A DNA stretch of 55,839 bases, taken from contig QKDC01000080.1 of NCBI GenBank assembly GCA_003246755.1, positions 1-55,839 on the forward strand, given 5' to 3'. The first letter of the stretch is position 1. The number at the start of each line of letters is the position of its first letter. Source of the stretch: Gemmatimonadota bacterium. Its GTDB lineage: Bacteria > Gemmatimonadota > Gemmatimonadetes > Gemmatimonadales > GWC2-71-9. Below the pieces are notes generated by a model. The model did not search any database. It had not been told where the DNA came from and worked only from the letters and a program-made list of their open reading frames with translations. A program made the position numbers and the translations under genes. Below, in pieces: positions 24,625-33,837 of the stretch.

Positions 24625-27425
24625 GCGCTGGCGACCGGCGTATCGAGGAGTGGCGCCAGGTACCGACCAGTCCACGAGGTGGACTCCGCCGCGATGACTT
24701 CCGGCGGACCCGAGGCCACTACCCGTCCTCCTTCGGACCCCGCCCCGGGGCCGAGATCGACGACCCAGTCCGCGCGTTTGATCACGTCGAGATGGTGTTC
24801 GATCAACACGACGGTGTGGCCGGCATCGACCAGCCGGTCGAGGACCTGGATCAACACGCGCACGTCATCCAGATGGAGTCCGGTAGTGGGTTCATCGAGC
24901 AAGTAGAGTTTCCTGCCACCGCGCTTGCCCGCGGTTACCAGCTCGCGGGCGATCTTGAGACGTTGCGCCTCGCCTCCGGAGAGCGTCGTGGCCGGCTGGC
25001 CCAAGCGGAGGTAGCCGAGCCCGACCTGCTGGAGCTGCCACAACGCGGAACCGAGCTTGGGCTGATGGCGGAACCTCGTAATGGCTTCCTGTACGGTCCA
25101 CTGCAGCACATCGTGAATCGAAACACCGTTGATCCTCACCTCGAGCACTTCACCTTTGTAGCGCGATCCGCCACACGCCTCACAGGGAACGAAGACGTCG
25201 GCGAGGAATACCATCTCGATCTTGACGTGTCCCGCGCCTTCACACACCGAGCAGCGCCCCTTGGGCAGGTTGAAGGAGAAGGTCGACGCGCTGTACTTCC
25301 TCTGGCGTGCCAATGGCTGCGACGCGAACAACTCCCGGATTTCGTCGAACGCCTTGATATACGTGATCGGATTGGAGCGTGGCGAACGCCCGATCGGCGA
25401 TTGGTCGACCAGAACCACGTCCGCCAGCGGCTCCCACCCCGTGAGTCCCCGCACTCCACCGACGGGTTCACCGAGATGTGACTTCGCGGAGTGCCCCCCT
25501 CGCAAGCGGTTTTCCAGCTGCCGGTACAGCACGTCGTGCATCAGCGTACTCTTCCCCGATCCCGAAACTCCGGTGATTGCCGTGAGCGTACCAAGCGGGA
25601 TCGTGACGTCGACGTTCTGGAGATTGTGGAGTTCCGCGCCTCGGATTTCGAGCCACAGTGGACCGGTCGGTCGCCGCATGCTCGGAACGCCGATTCGCTT
25701 CCGACCCCGCAGATACTGACCGGTCAGCGTGTCGGTGACGTCACCAGGTGGTCCGTTGAAGACCACTTCACCGCCGGCCTCACCCGCTCCCGGCCCGAGT
25801 TCGAGCATTACATCCGCTCGACGAATCGTCTCGACATCGTGCTCGACCATGATGACGCTGTTGCCCCGGTCGCGGAGGCGTTCGAGGAGGCCGAGGAGTC
25901 GTTCCGTGTCGCGCGGGTGGAGGCCAATGGTCGGTTCGTCGAGCACGTACAGTGCGTCGACCAGTTTGGCCCCGAGCGCGTTGGCGAGTGCGATCCGCTG
26001 GGCTTCCCCTCCCGAGAGGGTGCGCGTTTGTCGCTCGAGGGTCAGATAACCGAGCCCGACATCCACCAGGAACCCGGTGCGGGCGCGGAGTTCATCGAGG
26101 ATGAGGTGCGCCACGGCCTGTTCGGACTCGGAGAACGGTACCGCGCCCAACCACTGATGCAGCCCGTCCATCGTCAGCGCCGAGGCTTCGGCAATCGTTC
26201 GCGAGTCGAGTCGCACCGCGAGGGCGTGTTCGTTGAGCCGAGTCCCACCGCAATGCGGACACGGCACGGCGCGTTGGTATTGCCGGAGGAAGACACGGAT
26301 GTACTGCTTGTAACGCTTCCGCTCGAGCCCCTCGAGGAACGGGAAGATCCCCACGTAACGCCCCACTTTGCCGTGCAGGAGTTCCTTCCGGTACGAGCTG
26401 CGCAACGTCTTCCAGGGGGCGTCGGGGTCGGCTCCGAGTTGCTTGGCCGCATCGATCAGCATCCGGCGTCGGCTCTGGTATCTCGGCTTCGTCCAGGGGT
26501 CGATGGCCCCTGCCGAGAGACTCCGAGTGGGATCGGGAACGATGAGGTCCTCATCATACTCGAGTACCGCTCCGAACCCGTTGCAGCCGCCGCACGCCCC
26601 CCGAGGGTTGTTGAAGGAGAAGAGCGATGGCGTCAGCGTACGTGATGGCGTGTCGCACACGCTGCAGGCGAGGAACTCGGTGAAACGCATTCGCCCGGAG
26701 GGGTGGAGCACGACGACGATCCCGTCACCCTCCGTGAACGCCGTCCGGACCGCCTCGATCAGGCGCCCCCTCGCTTCTGGCCCCGCGACCAGCCGGTCGA
26801 CGACAACCAGGACTTCCTTGGCCGCGGCGAGGTCGGCTTCCGGCGGTAGCTCGTCAAGGTGATAGGGGACGTCATCCGCGACCACACGGATGAACCCCAT
26901 GGCGCGCAGGTTCTCCACCAGCGTGTCATGGACCAGTGCGGAAGAGGTTGGCAGCGGGAAGGTGACTTGAAAGCGGCCCTCGACGGTGGCGATGACCGCA
27001 TCCACGACCTCTTCCGGGGTGTCCCGTCTCACGGGTGATCCGCAGACCCGACAATGCGGGCGCCCCACGCGGGCCCAGAGCAGCCGGAGGTAGTCGTAGA
27101 CCTCGGTGGCGGTCCCGACCGTGGACCGGCTGGAGACGACGGGGTTCTGTTGTTCGATGGCCACGGCCGGTGCCAACCCTTCGAGCCGGTCCACCAAGGG
27201 TTTGGGCATCCGTTCGAGGAATTGCTTGGCGTAGGTGGACAACGACTCGATGTAGCGCCGCTGTCCTTCGGCGTAGAGCGTATCGAACGCCAGACTGCTC
27301 TTCCCCGAACCTGACGGTCCCGTGACCACCACGAGCTTCCGGCGGGGAATCTCGAAGCTGATGCCCTTCAGGTTGTGCTGTCGGGCGTTGACGATGCGGA
27401 TGGCGGGGATGGGGCCGAGGGTCAC
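24621..27425 (-). CDS. uvrA: Excinuclease ABC subunit UvrA
   Basis: A 934-residue damage-recognition ATPase of nucleotide excision repair. ABC module 1 has GPSGSGKSS near residue 30, then [15 protein letters not shown] and [15 protein letters not shown]; module 2 has [24 protein letters not shown] and [12 protein letters not shown]. Zinc sites are visible as CRVCG (near 110), [13 protein letters not shown] with [18 protein letters not shown], and CSVCEGAGH with CEACGG. GTG at 27425 gives the standard start [20 protein letters not shown]; the frame stays open upstream but only as a shadow of the divergent gene. No LexA box was recognised in the 92-base upstream gap. UvrB and UvrC are not in this window, but Mfd is. 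Confidence 0.97.
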   Translation of the reverse strand: MTLGPIPAIRIVNARQHNLKGISFEIPRRKLVVVTGPSGSGKSSLAFDTLYAEGQRRYIESLSTYAKQFLERMPKPLVDRLEGLAPAVAIEQQNPVVSSRSTVGTATEVYDYLRLLWARVGRPHCRVCGSPVRRDTPEEVVDAVIATVEGRFQVTFPLPTSSALVHDTLVENLRAMGFIRVVADDVPYHLDELPPEADLAAAKEVLVVVDRLVAGPEARGRLIEAVRTAFTEGDGIVVVLHPSGRMRFTEFLACSVCDTPSRTLTPSLFSFNNPRGACGGCNGFGAVLEYDEDLIVPDPTRSLSAGAIDPWTKPRYQSRRRMLIDAAKQLGADPDAPWKTLRSSYRKELLHGKVGRYVGIFPFLEGLERKRYKQYIRVFLRQYQRAVPCPHCGGTRLNEHALAVRLDSRTIAEASALTMDGLHQWLGAVPFSESEQAVAHLILDELRARTGFLVDVGLGYLTLERQTRTLSGGEAQRIALANALGAKLVDALYVLDEPTIGLHPRDTERLLGLLERLRDRGNSVIMVEHDVETIRRADVMLELGPGAGEAGGEVVFNGPPGDVTDTLTGQYLRGRKRIGVPSMRRPTGPLWLEIRGAELHNLQNVDVTIPLGTLTAITGVSGSGKSTLMHDVLYRQLENRLRGGHSAKSHLGEPVGGVRGLTGWEPLADVVLVDQSPIGRSPRSNPITYIKAFDEIRELFASQPLARQRKYSASTFSFNLPKGRCSVCEGAGHVKIEMVFLADVFVPCEACGGSRYKGEVLEVRINGVSIHDVLQWTVQEAITRFRHQPKLGSALWQLQQVGLGYLRLGQPATTLSGGEAQRLKIARELVTAGKRGGRKLYLLDEPTTGLHLDDVRVLIQVLDRLVDAGHTVVLIEHHLDVIKRADWVVDLGPGAGSEGGRVVASGPPEVIAAESTSWTGRYLAPLLDTPVASA

Positions 27426-27517
27426 GAGTGGAAAGTACTTGGTCTCCCGACCTGGGTCATTGGGGGGCGGGAGCCCGGTGCCCTCGACTCTCGGCGGGGC
27501 CCGACGTACGTTCCCCC

Positions 27518-28615
27518 ATGGCCACCCTGGTAACCCCGAAGGTCCTGAGGCGGGGGTTGGAGTTCTCCCTGCTCGCTTCACTTCTGGGGTTCGCCGCAGT
27601 TCTCCTCTACAACCGGAACTACGAGCAGTTCCTCACCTCCCTCGAGCATCTCGAGCCGGGCTGGTTGCTCGTTGGGATGCTCGTCGCCTCCCTCGACTGG
27701 GTTGGTGGAGGCCTCAGGCACTGGGTCATTTCTCGACACGTCTGGCCCGACGCCCCCCTCAAGGGGATGATCGTCGCGGGCGGTATGGGCGCCTGGGCCG
27801 GCTACCTCACCCCCGTGCACGGGGCGGCGGGACCGATGATGGTCTACGCCATGAAACGTGTGGGCGTGCCGATCCCCGTGGGTCTCACGACGATTCTCAT
27901 GTCCTTTGTGACCACGGTGATCTTCTTCGCGGTGGCGGGGCCGCTGGCGTTGGTGCTGGGTGCGGGGCGTTCGCTGGGCGAGAAGGGTGACGTCCTCGGG
28001 CTCTCCCTGCTCGACATCTTCACCGGGAGCCTCTCGATCTTCGGCAGCCTGGGCGTCCTTCTCGTTTTCGTGATGTTTGCCCCCGGCCTCACCCGGAAGG
28101 CCGTCCACAAGCTCGCCGAACTGGTGAGCCGGCGGAGTCGCCGCGTTGCCGAGCGCATCGAGGGTCTTCGGAAGGGGATCGACGAGGCACACTCGAGTCT
28201 GATCACCTACAACACTCCCCGAGGCTGGCTGGCGATAGCGCTCGGGGTGGTCCTGACGGGCGCGGCGTATGGTCCGCGACTCCTGGCGGGGTACGTCGCG
28301 CTCAGGGCGATCGGGATCCAGGCCAACTTCATTGATGTCCTGCTGCTTCAGACCCTGATCACCTTCTTGCTCTACTTTGCCCCCACGCCCGGCGCATCCG
28401 GGATCGGCGAGATTCTGACGGCCGCCGTGATGTCGGTCTACGTGCCGGGGGCATTGGTAGCGCTCTACACCTTGCTCTGGAGGATCTTCGTCACCTACTG
28501 CACGGTGGTGGTTGGTGCCCTGATCTTTTACGGCTGGGTTCGGGCCGGGCTGCGGGGTTTGGAGGAGGACTCCGCAGTTGCAGCATCGCCAACGGCGGGG
28601 GAAGTCTTGTCATGA
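27518..28615 (+). CDS. Flippase-like membrane protein (lysylphosphatidylglycerol synthase TM / UPF0104 family)
   Basis: A 365-residue integral membrane protein with about eight hydrophobic segments and the family-typical GGMGAWAGYLTPVHGAAGPM loop (about residues 88-107) and FAPTPGASGIGE near residue 290. It lacks the soluble aminoacyl-transferase domain of MprF, so it resembles the flippase half only. ATG at 27518 is preferred over an open frame reaching back to 27428, which overlaps the uvrA promoter region. It precedes the FHA-PP2C pair by 69 bases. A lipid-transport role is family knowledge, not seen directly. Confidence 0.82.
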   Translation: MATLVTPKVLRRGLEFSLLASLLGFAAVLLYNRNYEQFLTSLEHLEPGWLLVGMLVASLDWVGGGLRHWVISRHVWPDAPLKGMIVAGGMGAWAGYLTPVHGAAGPMMVYAMKRVGVPIPVGLTTILMSFVTTVIFFAVAGPLALVLGAGRSLGEKGDVLGLSLLDIFTGSLSIFGSLGVLLVFVMFAPGLTRKAVHKLAELVSRRSRRVAERIEGLRKGIDEAHSSLITYNTPRGWLAIALGVVLTGAAYGPRLLAGYVALRAIGIQANFIDVLLLQTLITFLLYFAPTPGASGIGEILTAAVMSVYVPGALVALYTLLWRIFVTYCTVVVGALIFYGWVRAGLRGLEEDSAVAASPTAGEVLS

Positions 28616-28684
28616 CCGGTTGCTTGCGACTCCGAGCCCCGGCCGATACGTTTCCACCAAGCCCTCGTAAGGACACATAGAAGC

Positions 28685-29176
28685 ATGGAGATTGAGCATA
28701 ACGGGAAGCGCATCTCGTTGTCCGGTGAAGAGTTGGTCATCGGAAGCGATCCTGGGGCGGACCTCGTTCTCGAGGGTTTGGAACCCCGTCATGCCGGGGT
28801 TCGAAAGCTCGGCGAGCGGATGGCGACGATCGTGGCGCTCTCCGACCAGGCAAACCTCCTGGTCAATGGAGTCGCTTCCAAACGCGAGGCGATGCCGCTC
28901 CTCCACGGCGACGTGATCAAGGTTGGTGCGCACGAGTTGCGGGTGATCAACCCCGCTCATCCGAGCGGAAGCCCGGGCACGCCCCCCGTTGGGGGACGCG
29001 AGCGACTCCACGACACGCTCTTTGGCGTGCCGCGCAGGCCTTCCACGCGGAAGCCCGACGAGGGAAAAGGGCCGGCCTCGTCCGCACGAGTTCGCGTCGA
29101 ACCCGATGTCCATTTCGGGGTCATCATCGCTGGTGCATTGTCGCTCACTACCCTCATGGTGATGCTCTTTCGCTGA
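28685..29176 (+). CDS. FHA domain protein with C-terminal membrane anchor
   Basis: 163 residues. A forkhead-associated domain fills residues 1-90: LVIGSDPGADLVLEG with Ser20, LEPRHAGVRKL with the conserved Arg-His (RH), and VNGVASKREAMPLLHGDVIKVG. FHA domains bind phosphothreonine. After a charged linker, residues about 142-162 (VHFGVIIAGALSLTTLMVMLF) form one helix at the extreme C terminus, so the protein looks tail-anchored with the FHA domain in the cytosol. The PP2C phosphatase gene starts three bases after its stop, suggesting the pair acts together on Hanks-kinase phosphorylation. Confidence 0.85.
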   Translation: MEIEHNGKRISLSGEELVIGSDPGADLVLEGLEPRHAGVRKLGERMATIVALSDQANLLVNGVASKREAMPLLHGDVIKVGAHELRVINPAHPSGSPGTPPVGGRERLHDTLFGVPRRPSTRKPDEGKGPASSARVRVEPDVHFGVIIAGALSLTTLMVMLFR

Positions 29177-29179
29177 TTG

Positions 29180-29947
29180 ATGCACATCACTTGTGCAGCG
29201 GGAACTGACCAAGGCGTCGTACGGGCCATCAATGAGGACTTTCACCTCATGCGCGTGGACCGTGGCGTATTCATCGTTGCGGATGGAATGGGCGGGCACG
29301 CGGCTGGGGAGGTCGCCAGCGAGATGGCCGTCCAGATCATCGACGATCAACTCGGGGCTTTTCGCGAACTCTCGGATGCGGAGATTGCGGCCCGACTCTT
29401 CAGCGCGATTCAGTCGGCAAATGGCGCCATCTTCCGCCGTACCCTCGTGGAAGAAGAAAAACGGGGCATGGGGACGACGGCCACCGTCATGTTGCTCTTC
29501 CCCAGCCGCTACCTCATCGGCCAAGTGGGCGACTCCCGAGCCTATGTTCTCCGCAACAAGAGGCTCCATCAGATCACCCGCGACCACTCCTACGTGCAAG
29601 AGCAGGTCGATGCGGGGCTCTTGACGCCCGAGCAGGCCCGGACCCACCCGTACGGCAACGTCATTACCCGGTGTGTGGGGTCGAACGAAGAGGTCGTGCC
29701 CGACATCTACTTCGGGGCGTTGGAGGAGGGGGATATCGTGCTGCTGGCCTCTGACGGCCTCACCGGGATGCTGGAGGACCATCAGTTGGAGCAGATCCTC
29801 CTCGGGGAGGGGGAGCCGGAACAGTGGGTTCAGGAGATGATCAATGACGCCAATCGTCGTGGCGGTCTCGACAACATCACCCTGATCCTCGTTCGCATCG
29901 ATTCTCTCGACAACTCCGGCAAGAACAACGGCACTGGGGACGGCTGA
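29180..29947 (+). CDS. PP2C family serine/threonine phosphatase (Stp1-like)
   Basis: A 255-residue soluble phosphatase that reverses Hanks-type kinase phosphorylation. PP2C motifs appear in order: GTDQGVVRAINED with the first metal Asp, FIVADGMGGHAAGE, GTTATVMLLF, VGDSRAYVLR, ITRDHSY, ITRCVGSN, LLASDGLTGML and GGLDNITLILVRI. The metal-binding aspartates are all kept. It begins at ATG 29180, three bases after the FHA stop (or TTG 29177), implying coupled translation. Two kinases in the window (11945 and 21006) are possible counterparts, though both are distant. Confidence 0.93.
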   Translation: MHITCAAGTDQGVVRAINEDFHLMRVDRGVFIVADGMGGHAAGEVASEMAVQIIDDQLGAFRELSDAEIAARLFSAIQSANGAIFRRTLVEEEKRGMGTTATVMLLFPSRYLIGQVGDSRAYVLRNKRLHQITRDHSYVQEQVDAGLLTPEQARTHPYGNVITRCVGSNEEVVPDIYFGALEEGDIVLLASDGLTGMLEDHQLEQILLGEGEPEQWVQEMINDANRRGGLDNITLILVRIDSLDNSGKNNGTGDG

Positions 29948-29953
29948 GCGCCG

Positions 29954-31237
29954 CTAGCTCAACAACGAACCGCGCCCCAGGCGTCGCTCGACCTCGGGCG
30001 CCTTCAGACCCACCAGATCCGCAATCGATTCGAAACCAACCTCGACGCGTTGTGCCACGAACACCCGAAGTCGACGGGCGCTCCCGTAGAGTTCCTCGGC
30101 AATCCCCGGTAATCCCAGGTGGCCGGACAGGCCTTGGTCCGTGATTCGCTCGACCGACCCGTCTCTGAGCCGGACCGGAAGGTCGACGGAGAGCATGTTG
30201 TCCCGGGCCGGAAAATCGATCAGCACCATGCCCGGTTCGAGACCGCATTCCACGGCCAACCGATCCTCGACGCGTTCGGTCAAGTCGGGGTCTTCCACAA
30301 TCCAGGTCGCCATCCCCGGAACGCGATCGGCTGGGAGGTCGAGGGCGCGCTTGTAGAGGGTCCGCGCCCTGATGGCCACGGCGAGCGGGCTACGTCCGCT
30401 GGCGATGAGGACCTGCATGAAGGCGTCGTCGGTGAGGTCCTGCAGTTGTTCGATTCCTACGATGCCATCGCGTACCGCCTGCCGCACCGCCCGCTTGAAC
30501 ATGCAGGTTGCGCTTCGCACCGCGTGGTGCCAGTAGACATTCCGATACATCTGGTACTTGGCGAAGAGCAGCGACTCGAGGGCACTGATTCCCTTCTCGT
30601 GGATGCCAATTTCGCGATCGGACCCCACCTCCACGACGGTGAGGGACGCGAGCAGTCGGTCCACATCGACAGCGCCATAGGGCACTCCGCAACTGCGCGC
30701 ATCACGGCTGAGGTAATCGATCTTGTCGAGGTCGAGTGTTCCCGAAATCAAACCCTGCAGTGGACTGCTGCTCCTGCCCCGGATCAGCGCCGCGATTCGC
30801 TCGGCCAGATCGGGAATACCTTGGGCCTCGAGGACCCTGGCGAGGGGTTGCTCCAACAAACGCGCCGCGCCGAGCCGTTCGTGACTGTCGAACCCAGCCT
30901 CCTCCAGAGCGTGGGAGAACGGATAGTGGCCGATGTCGTGGAGCAGGGCGGCGAGGGGGGCAACCAGCAGGTCGTCCCCCGAGATCTCTCTCAGTTCCCC
31001 ACGTTCGCCGAGGATGGCAATGGCCTGACGCGTGAGGTGATACGCGCCCAAGGCGTGCTCAAATCGGGAATGGGTGGCACCTGGGTATACCAGGAAGGCA
31101 TGCCCCAGTTGCCGAACGTACCGCAGCCGTTGAATGGCCGGTGTATCGAGGAGGGCCATGGCAGGCCCGTCCAGGCGAATGTTGTCCCAAAGCGGATCGC
31201 GAACGATTTCGAAGTCGCGTCCGCTCAGGGCGGTCAT
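29954..31237 (-). CDS. HD domain phosphohydrolase (dGTPase/SAMHD1-like)
   Basis: A 427-residue soluble HD-superfamily enzyme. Metal ligands are visible as HSRFEHALG (about residues 56-64), [15 protein letters not shown] (about 98-112) and [11 protein letters not shown] (about 170), the arrangement of YwfO/dGTPase-like proteins. The probable substrate is a (d)NTP, but nucleotide specificity cannot be read. The start overlaps the pckA stop by four bases (ATGA), so it is translated from the pckA message, an unusual partner. It is convergent with the PP2C gene. Confidence 0.88.
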   Translation of the reverse strand: MTALSGRDFEIVRDPLWDNIRLDGPAMALLDTPAIQRLRYVRQLGHAFLVYPGATHSRFEHALGAYHLTRQAIAILGERGELREISGDDLLVAPLAALLHDIGHYPFSHALEEAGFDSHERLGAARLLEQPLARVLEAQGIPDLAERIAALIRGRSSSPLQGLISGTLDLDKIDYLSRDARSCGVPYGAVDVDRLLASLTVVEVGSDREIGIHEKGISALESLLFAKYQMYRNVYWHHAVRSATCMFKRAVRQAVRDGIVGIEQLQDLTDDAFMQVLIASGRSPLAVAIRARTLYKRALDLPADRVPGMATWIVEDPDLTERVEDRLAVECGLEPGMVLIDFPARDNMLSVDLPVRLRDGSVERITDQGLSGHLGLPGIAEELYGSARRLRVFVAQRVEVGFESIADLVGLKAPEVERRLGRGSLLS

Positions 31238-32814
31238 GTCTTGGGGCCGGCCGCCGTCACGGTGGGCGGGACCTGGTCGGCGAACGCCGAGAAGTTCTCC
31301 TGGAACATCTTGGCGAGCTTGGCGGCCTGGGTGTCATAGGCGGCTGGGTCGGTCCAGGTGTTCCTGGGGGTCAGAACGTCGCTGGGAACACCCGGAACCT
31401 CGGCTGGAATCTCCAGCCCGAAGACGGGATCGTGGCTGTAGGTCGCAGCATCGAGGGCCCCCGAGAGGGCAGCAGTCACCATTGCCCTGGTATACCGCAG
31501 CTTCATTCGGGTCCCGGTGCCATAGGCCCCACCGGTCCATCCCGTGTTGACCAGCCAGACTCGGGCGCCATGCCGTTCGATGCGCTCCCCCAGCATTTTG
31601 GCGTAGACCCCGGGATGCAACGGCAGGAAGGGTGCACCGAAGCACGCGGAAAAGGTGGCTGAAGGTTCGGTGACACCACGCTCCGTCCCCGCCACCTTGG
31701 CCGTGTAACCGGAGAGGAAGTGGTACATGGCCTGATCGGCCGTGAGTCGTGCGATCGGGGGCATCACACCGAAAGCATCGGCCGTCAGGAACACCACGTT
31801 CTTCGGGTGCTGGCCCAGCCCGCTCGGTTCGTGGTTGGCAATGAACTCGATGGGGTAGCTGGCCCGCGTGTTTTCGGTGATGGTGTCGTTGTCGAACTCG
31901 ATGTCGTGGGTGCGAGGGTCGAGCACACAGTTCTCGAGGACGGTCCCGAACATGTGGGTCGCGGCGTAGATCTCCGGCTCGCCCTCGGGGCTGAGACGGA
32001 TCACCTTGGCGTAGCATCCCCCTTCGAAGTTGAAGACCCCGTGATCGGTCCACCCGTGCTCATCATCTCCGATCAGTCGGCGCGAGGGATCGGCCGAGAG
32101 GGTCGTCTTCCCGGTGCCCGACAGGCCAAAGAAAATCGCCGTGTCTCCGGCATCACCGATGTTGGCGGAACAATGCATGGAGAGCACGCCGGCCCGGGGC
32201 AGGAGATAGTTGAGTACCGTGAAGATGGACTTCTTCATCTCGCCGGCGTAGCGCGTGCCTCCGATGAGGACAATGCGACGCGCAAAGTTGAGCACGATGA
32301 AGGTCCCCGTGCGCGTTCCGTGTACCGCTGGATCGGCCTGACACTCCGGGGCGTGGTACACGGTGAACCCTGGGACGAAGCTCTCTAACTCCGCAGCGCT
32401 CGGCCGAATGAACATGTTCCGGACAAACAACGCATGCCACGCGTTGGGCGTGATGAATCGGACCGGGAGTCGGTGGGCCGCGTCGGCCCCACCATGGAGA
32501 TCCTGGACGAACAGTTCGTCCTCCCCGCCGAGATGCTCCATGACATGGTGGAAGAGCACATCGAAATGTGCCGGAGAAAGGCGGTCGTTCTTGTCCCACC
32601 AGATATGGCCTGTCGATCCGGCCTCGTCCACCACGAACTTGTCTTTGGGGCTCCGGCCGGTGTGTGGTGTCGTGACGACCACCATCGCACCGGCGCTCGA
32701 GAGGTTCCCTTCCGACCGCCGCAAGGCGTGCTCATAGAGTTGGGCTGTTCCGAGGTTGTCCCACACCTTTTCGACGGTGAGGCCGGACAGGGGTTTCCGT
32801 TGGGCGTCTGACAT
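31234..32814 (-). CDS. pckA: Phosphoenolpyruvate carboxykinase (ATP)
   Basis: A 526-residue gluconeogenic enzyme converting oxaloacetate plus ATP to phosphoenolpyruvate, CO2 and ADP. The substrate region [13 protein letters not shown] (about residues 55-67), [16 protein letters not shown] with metal-binding Lys, the kinase-1a P-loop [14 protein letters not shown] (about 236-249) and kinase-2 GDDEHGW are present, with EGGCYAK after them. Length fits the ATP-dependent family. ATG at 32814 gives [20 protein letters not shown]; an upstream GTG-like extension to 32844 is less likely. The 114-base leader contains inverted repeats. The gene is coupled to the HD gene downstream. Confidence 0.97.
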   Translation of the reverse strand: MSDAQRKPLSGLTVEKVWDNLGTAQLYEHALRRSEGNLSSAGAMVVVTTPHTGRSPKDKFVVDEAGSTGHIWWDKNDRLSPAHFDVLFHHVMEHLGGEDELFVQDLHGGADAAHRLPVRFITPNAWHALFVRNMFIRPSAAELESFVPGFTVYHAPECQADPAVHGTRTGTFIVLNFARRIVLIGGTRYAGEMKKSIFTVLNYLLPRAGVLSMHCSANIGDAGDTAIFFGLSGTGKTTLSADPSRRLIGDDEHGWTDHGVFNFEGGCYAKVIRLSPEGEPEIYAATHMFGTVLENCVLDPRTHDIEFDNDTITENTRASYPIEFIANHEPSGLGQHPKNVVFLTADAFGVMPPIARLTADQAMYHFLSGYTAKVAGTERGVTEPSATFSACFGAPFLPLHPGVYAKMLGERIERHGARVWLVNTGWTGGAYGTGTRMKLRYTRAMVTAALSGALDAATYSHDPVFGLEIPAEVPGVPSDVLTPRNTWTDPAAYDTQAAKLAKMFQENFSAFADQVPPTVTAAGPKT

Positions 32815-32836
32815 CAGGCACTTTCTCTGAAGCGCG

Positions 32837-32901
32837 GGGGCCACTCCGCATCACCGAAGGCCCCAGACGGTTCCGGTTGAACCACGGTGAGGTGTGCGGA
32901 G
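32837..32901 (-). other. Inverted repeats in the pckA upstream leader
   Basis: CTCCGCA-TCACCG (32844-32856) faces CGGTGA-ggtg-TGCGGAG (32885-32901), and GGGGCC (32837-32842) faces GGCCCC (32859-32864). The stems are mutually exclusive in part and lie between endonuclease IV and pckA, on the strand read into pckA. They could be regulatory RNA structure or a terminator of the upstream gene; no known riboswitch class is recognised. Confidence 0.3.
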
Positions 32902-32928
32902 CACCGAAAGATCACGGCCCTCCGAGAT

Positions 32929-33837
32929 TCATGCAACCGCGGGCGGTCCGCTCCGATGGGGCCGCGCGTAAGCCCGAAGACGCCTCAGCATCCGGCGGTC
33001 GTTCGTGTCGTCATCGCCCTTCGGGGTCTCCAGAATCAGCGGGATGTGCCTGAACCGAGGGTCCCGCATGATCCGGCGAAACGGATCGGCGCCGAGTGAG
33101 CCTTCCCCAATCAGTTCGTGGCGGTCGCGCCGAGACCCGAACGGCACCTTCGAGTCGTTGAGATGGAGACAGCGGAGCAAGTCGAAGCCGATGATCCGCT
33201 CCCACTCATCCCACACGGCGTCCCATTGGGTGCGAAGATCGTAGCCCGCGCTGAAGAGATGACAAGTGTCGGCACAGAAGGCGACCCGATCGCGCACATC
33301 TGCGGGGATCGCCTCCCGCAATCGCGCAAGTTCTTCGAAGGTCGATCCGAGCGCGGTCCCCGCTCCTGCGGTGGTCTCGAAGAGCACCATCACCCCATCC
33401 ACACACCGGAGGGCGTCTGCGCATGCGCGAGCGTTGCGGCGCAAGCCACCGACACGGCTGGTGATGTAGTTGCCCGGGTGCGACACCAGCGCCGGCACTC
33501 CAAGCTGCTGGCAACGCTCCAGTTCAGCGCGGAAAGCCGTTCTGGATCTTCGACTTACGACAGGGTCGGGGGAGGCCAGGTTGATCAGGTACGAATCGTG
33601 CCCAACTACGAAAGCGATCTTGTTTTGCCGCACGGACTTCCGGAACTCTACCGCGATTTCTTCGCGAATGATGGGGTCCCGCCATTGGTTCGGCGTTTTG
33701 GTGAAGATCTGCATCACGGTGGCCCCGATCGACCGCGCACGTGCGGGTGCGAGATGAGGGCCACCACTCGTTGACACGTGGGCCCCGAGAAGATGGCTTG
33801 GGCGTTTCCGCGGTGACACGGAGGATTGAGTTTGCAT
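32929..33837 (-). CDS. nfo: Deoxyribonuclease IV (AP endonuclease IV)
   Basis: A 302-residue zinc TIM-barrel enzyme that cuts 5' of abasic sites in base-excision repair. The typical N terminus LLGAHVSTSGG begins at residue 16. Metal ligands appear as His in VSHPGNYI, Glu in LFETTAGAGTALG, Asp and His in FCADTCHLFSAGYD, the LHLNDSKVPFGSRRDRHELIGEG loop, and Glu in LILETPKGD. ATG at 33837 overlaps the divergent GGDEF gene start (33832) by six bases, so the two 5' ends cross. The 15-residue extension before the barrel is not conserved in the family. Confidence 0.94.
   Translation of the reverse strand: MQTQSSVSPRKRPSHLLGAHVSTSGGPHLAPARARSIGATVMQIFTKTPNQWRDPIIREEIAVEFRKSVRQNKIAFVVGHDSYLINLASPDPVVSRRSRTAFRAELERCQQLGVPALVSHPGNYITSRVGGLRRNARACADALRCVDGVMVLFETTAGAGTALGSTFEELARLREAIPADVRDRVAFCADTCHLFSAGYDLRTQWDAVWDEWERIIGFDLLRCLHLNDSKVPFGSRRDRHELIGEGSLGADPFRRIMRDPRFRHIPLILETPKGDDDTNDRRMLRRLRAYARPHRSGPPAVA

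Noticed and set aside
25491-26645. 384-codon plus-strand open frame opposite uvrA
   Set aside because: Antisense to conserved ABC and zinc motifs of UvrA; low-complexity translation with no domain. Likewise 30119-31339 opposite the HD gene and 40715-41704 opposite pfkB.
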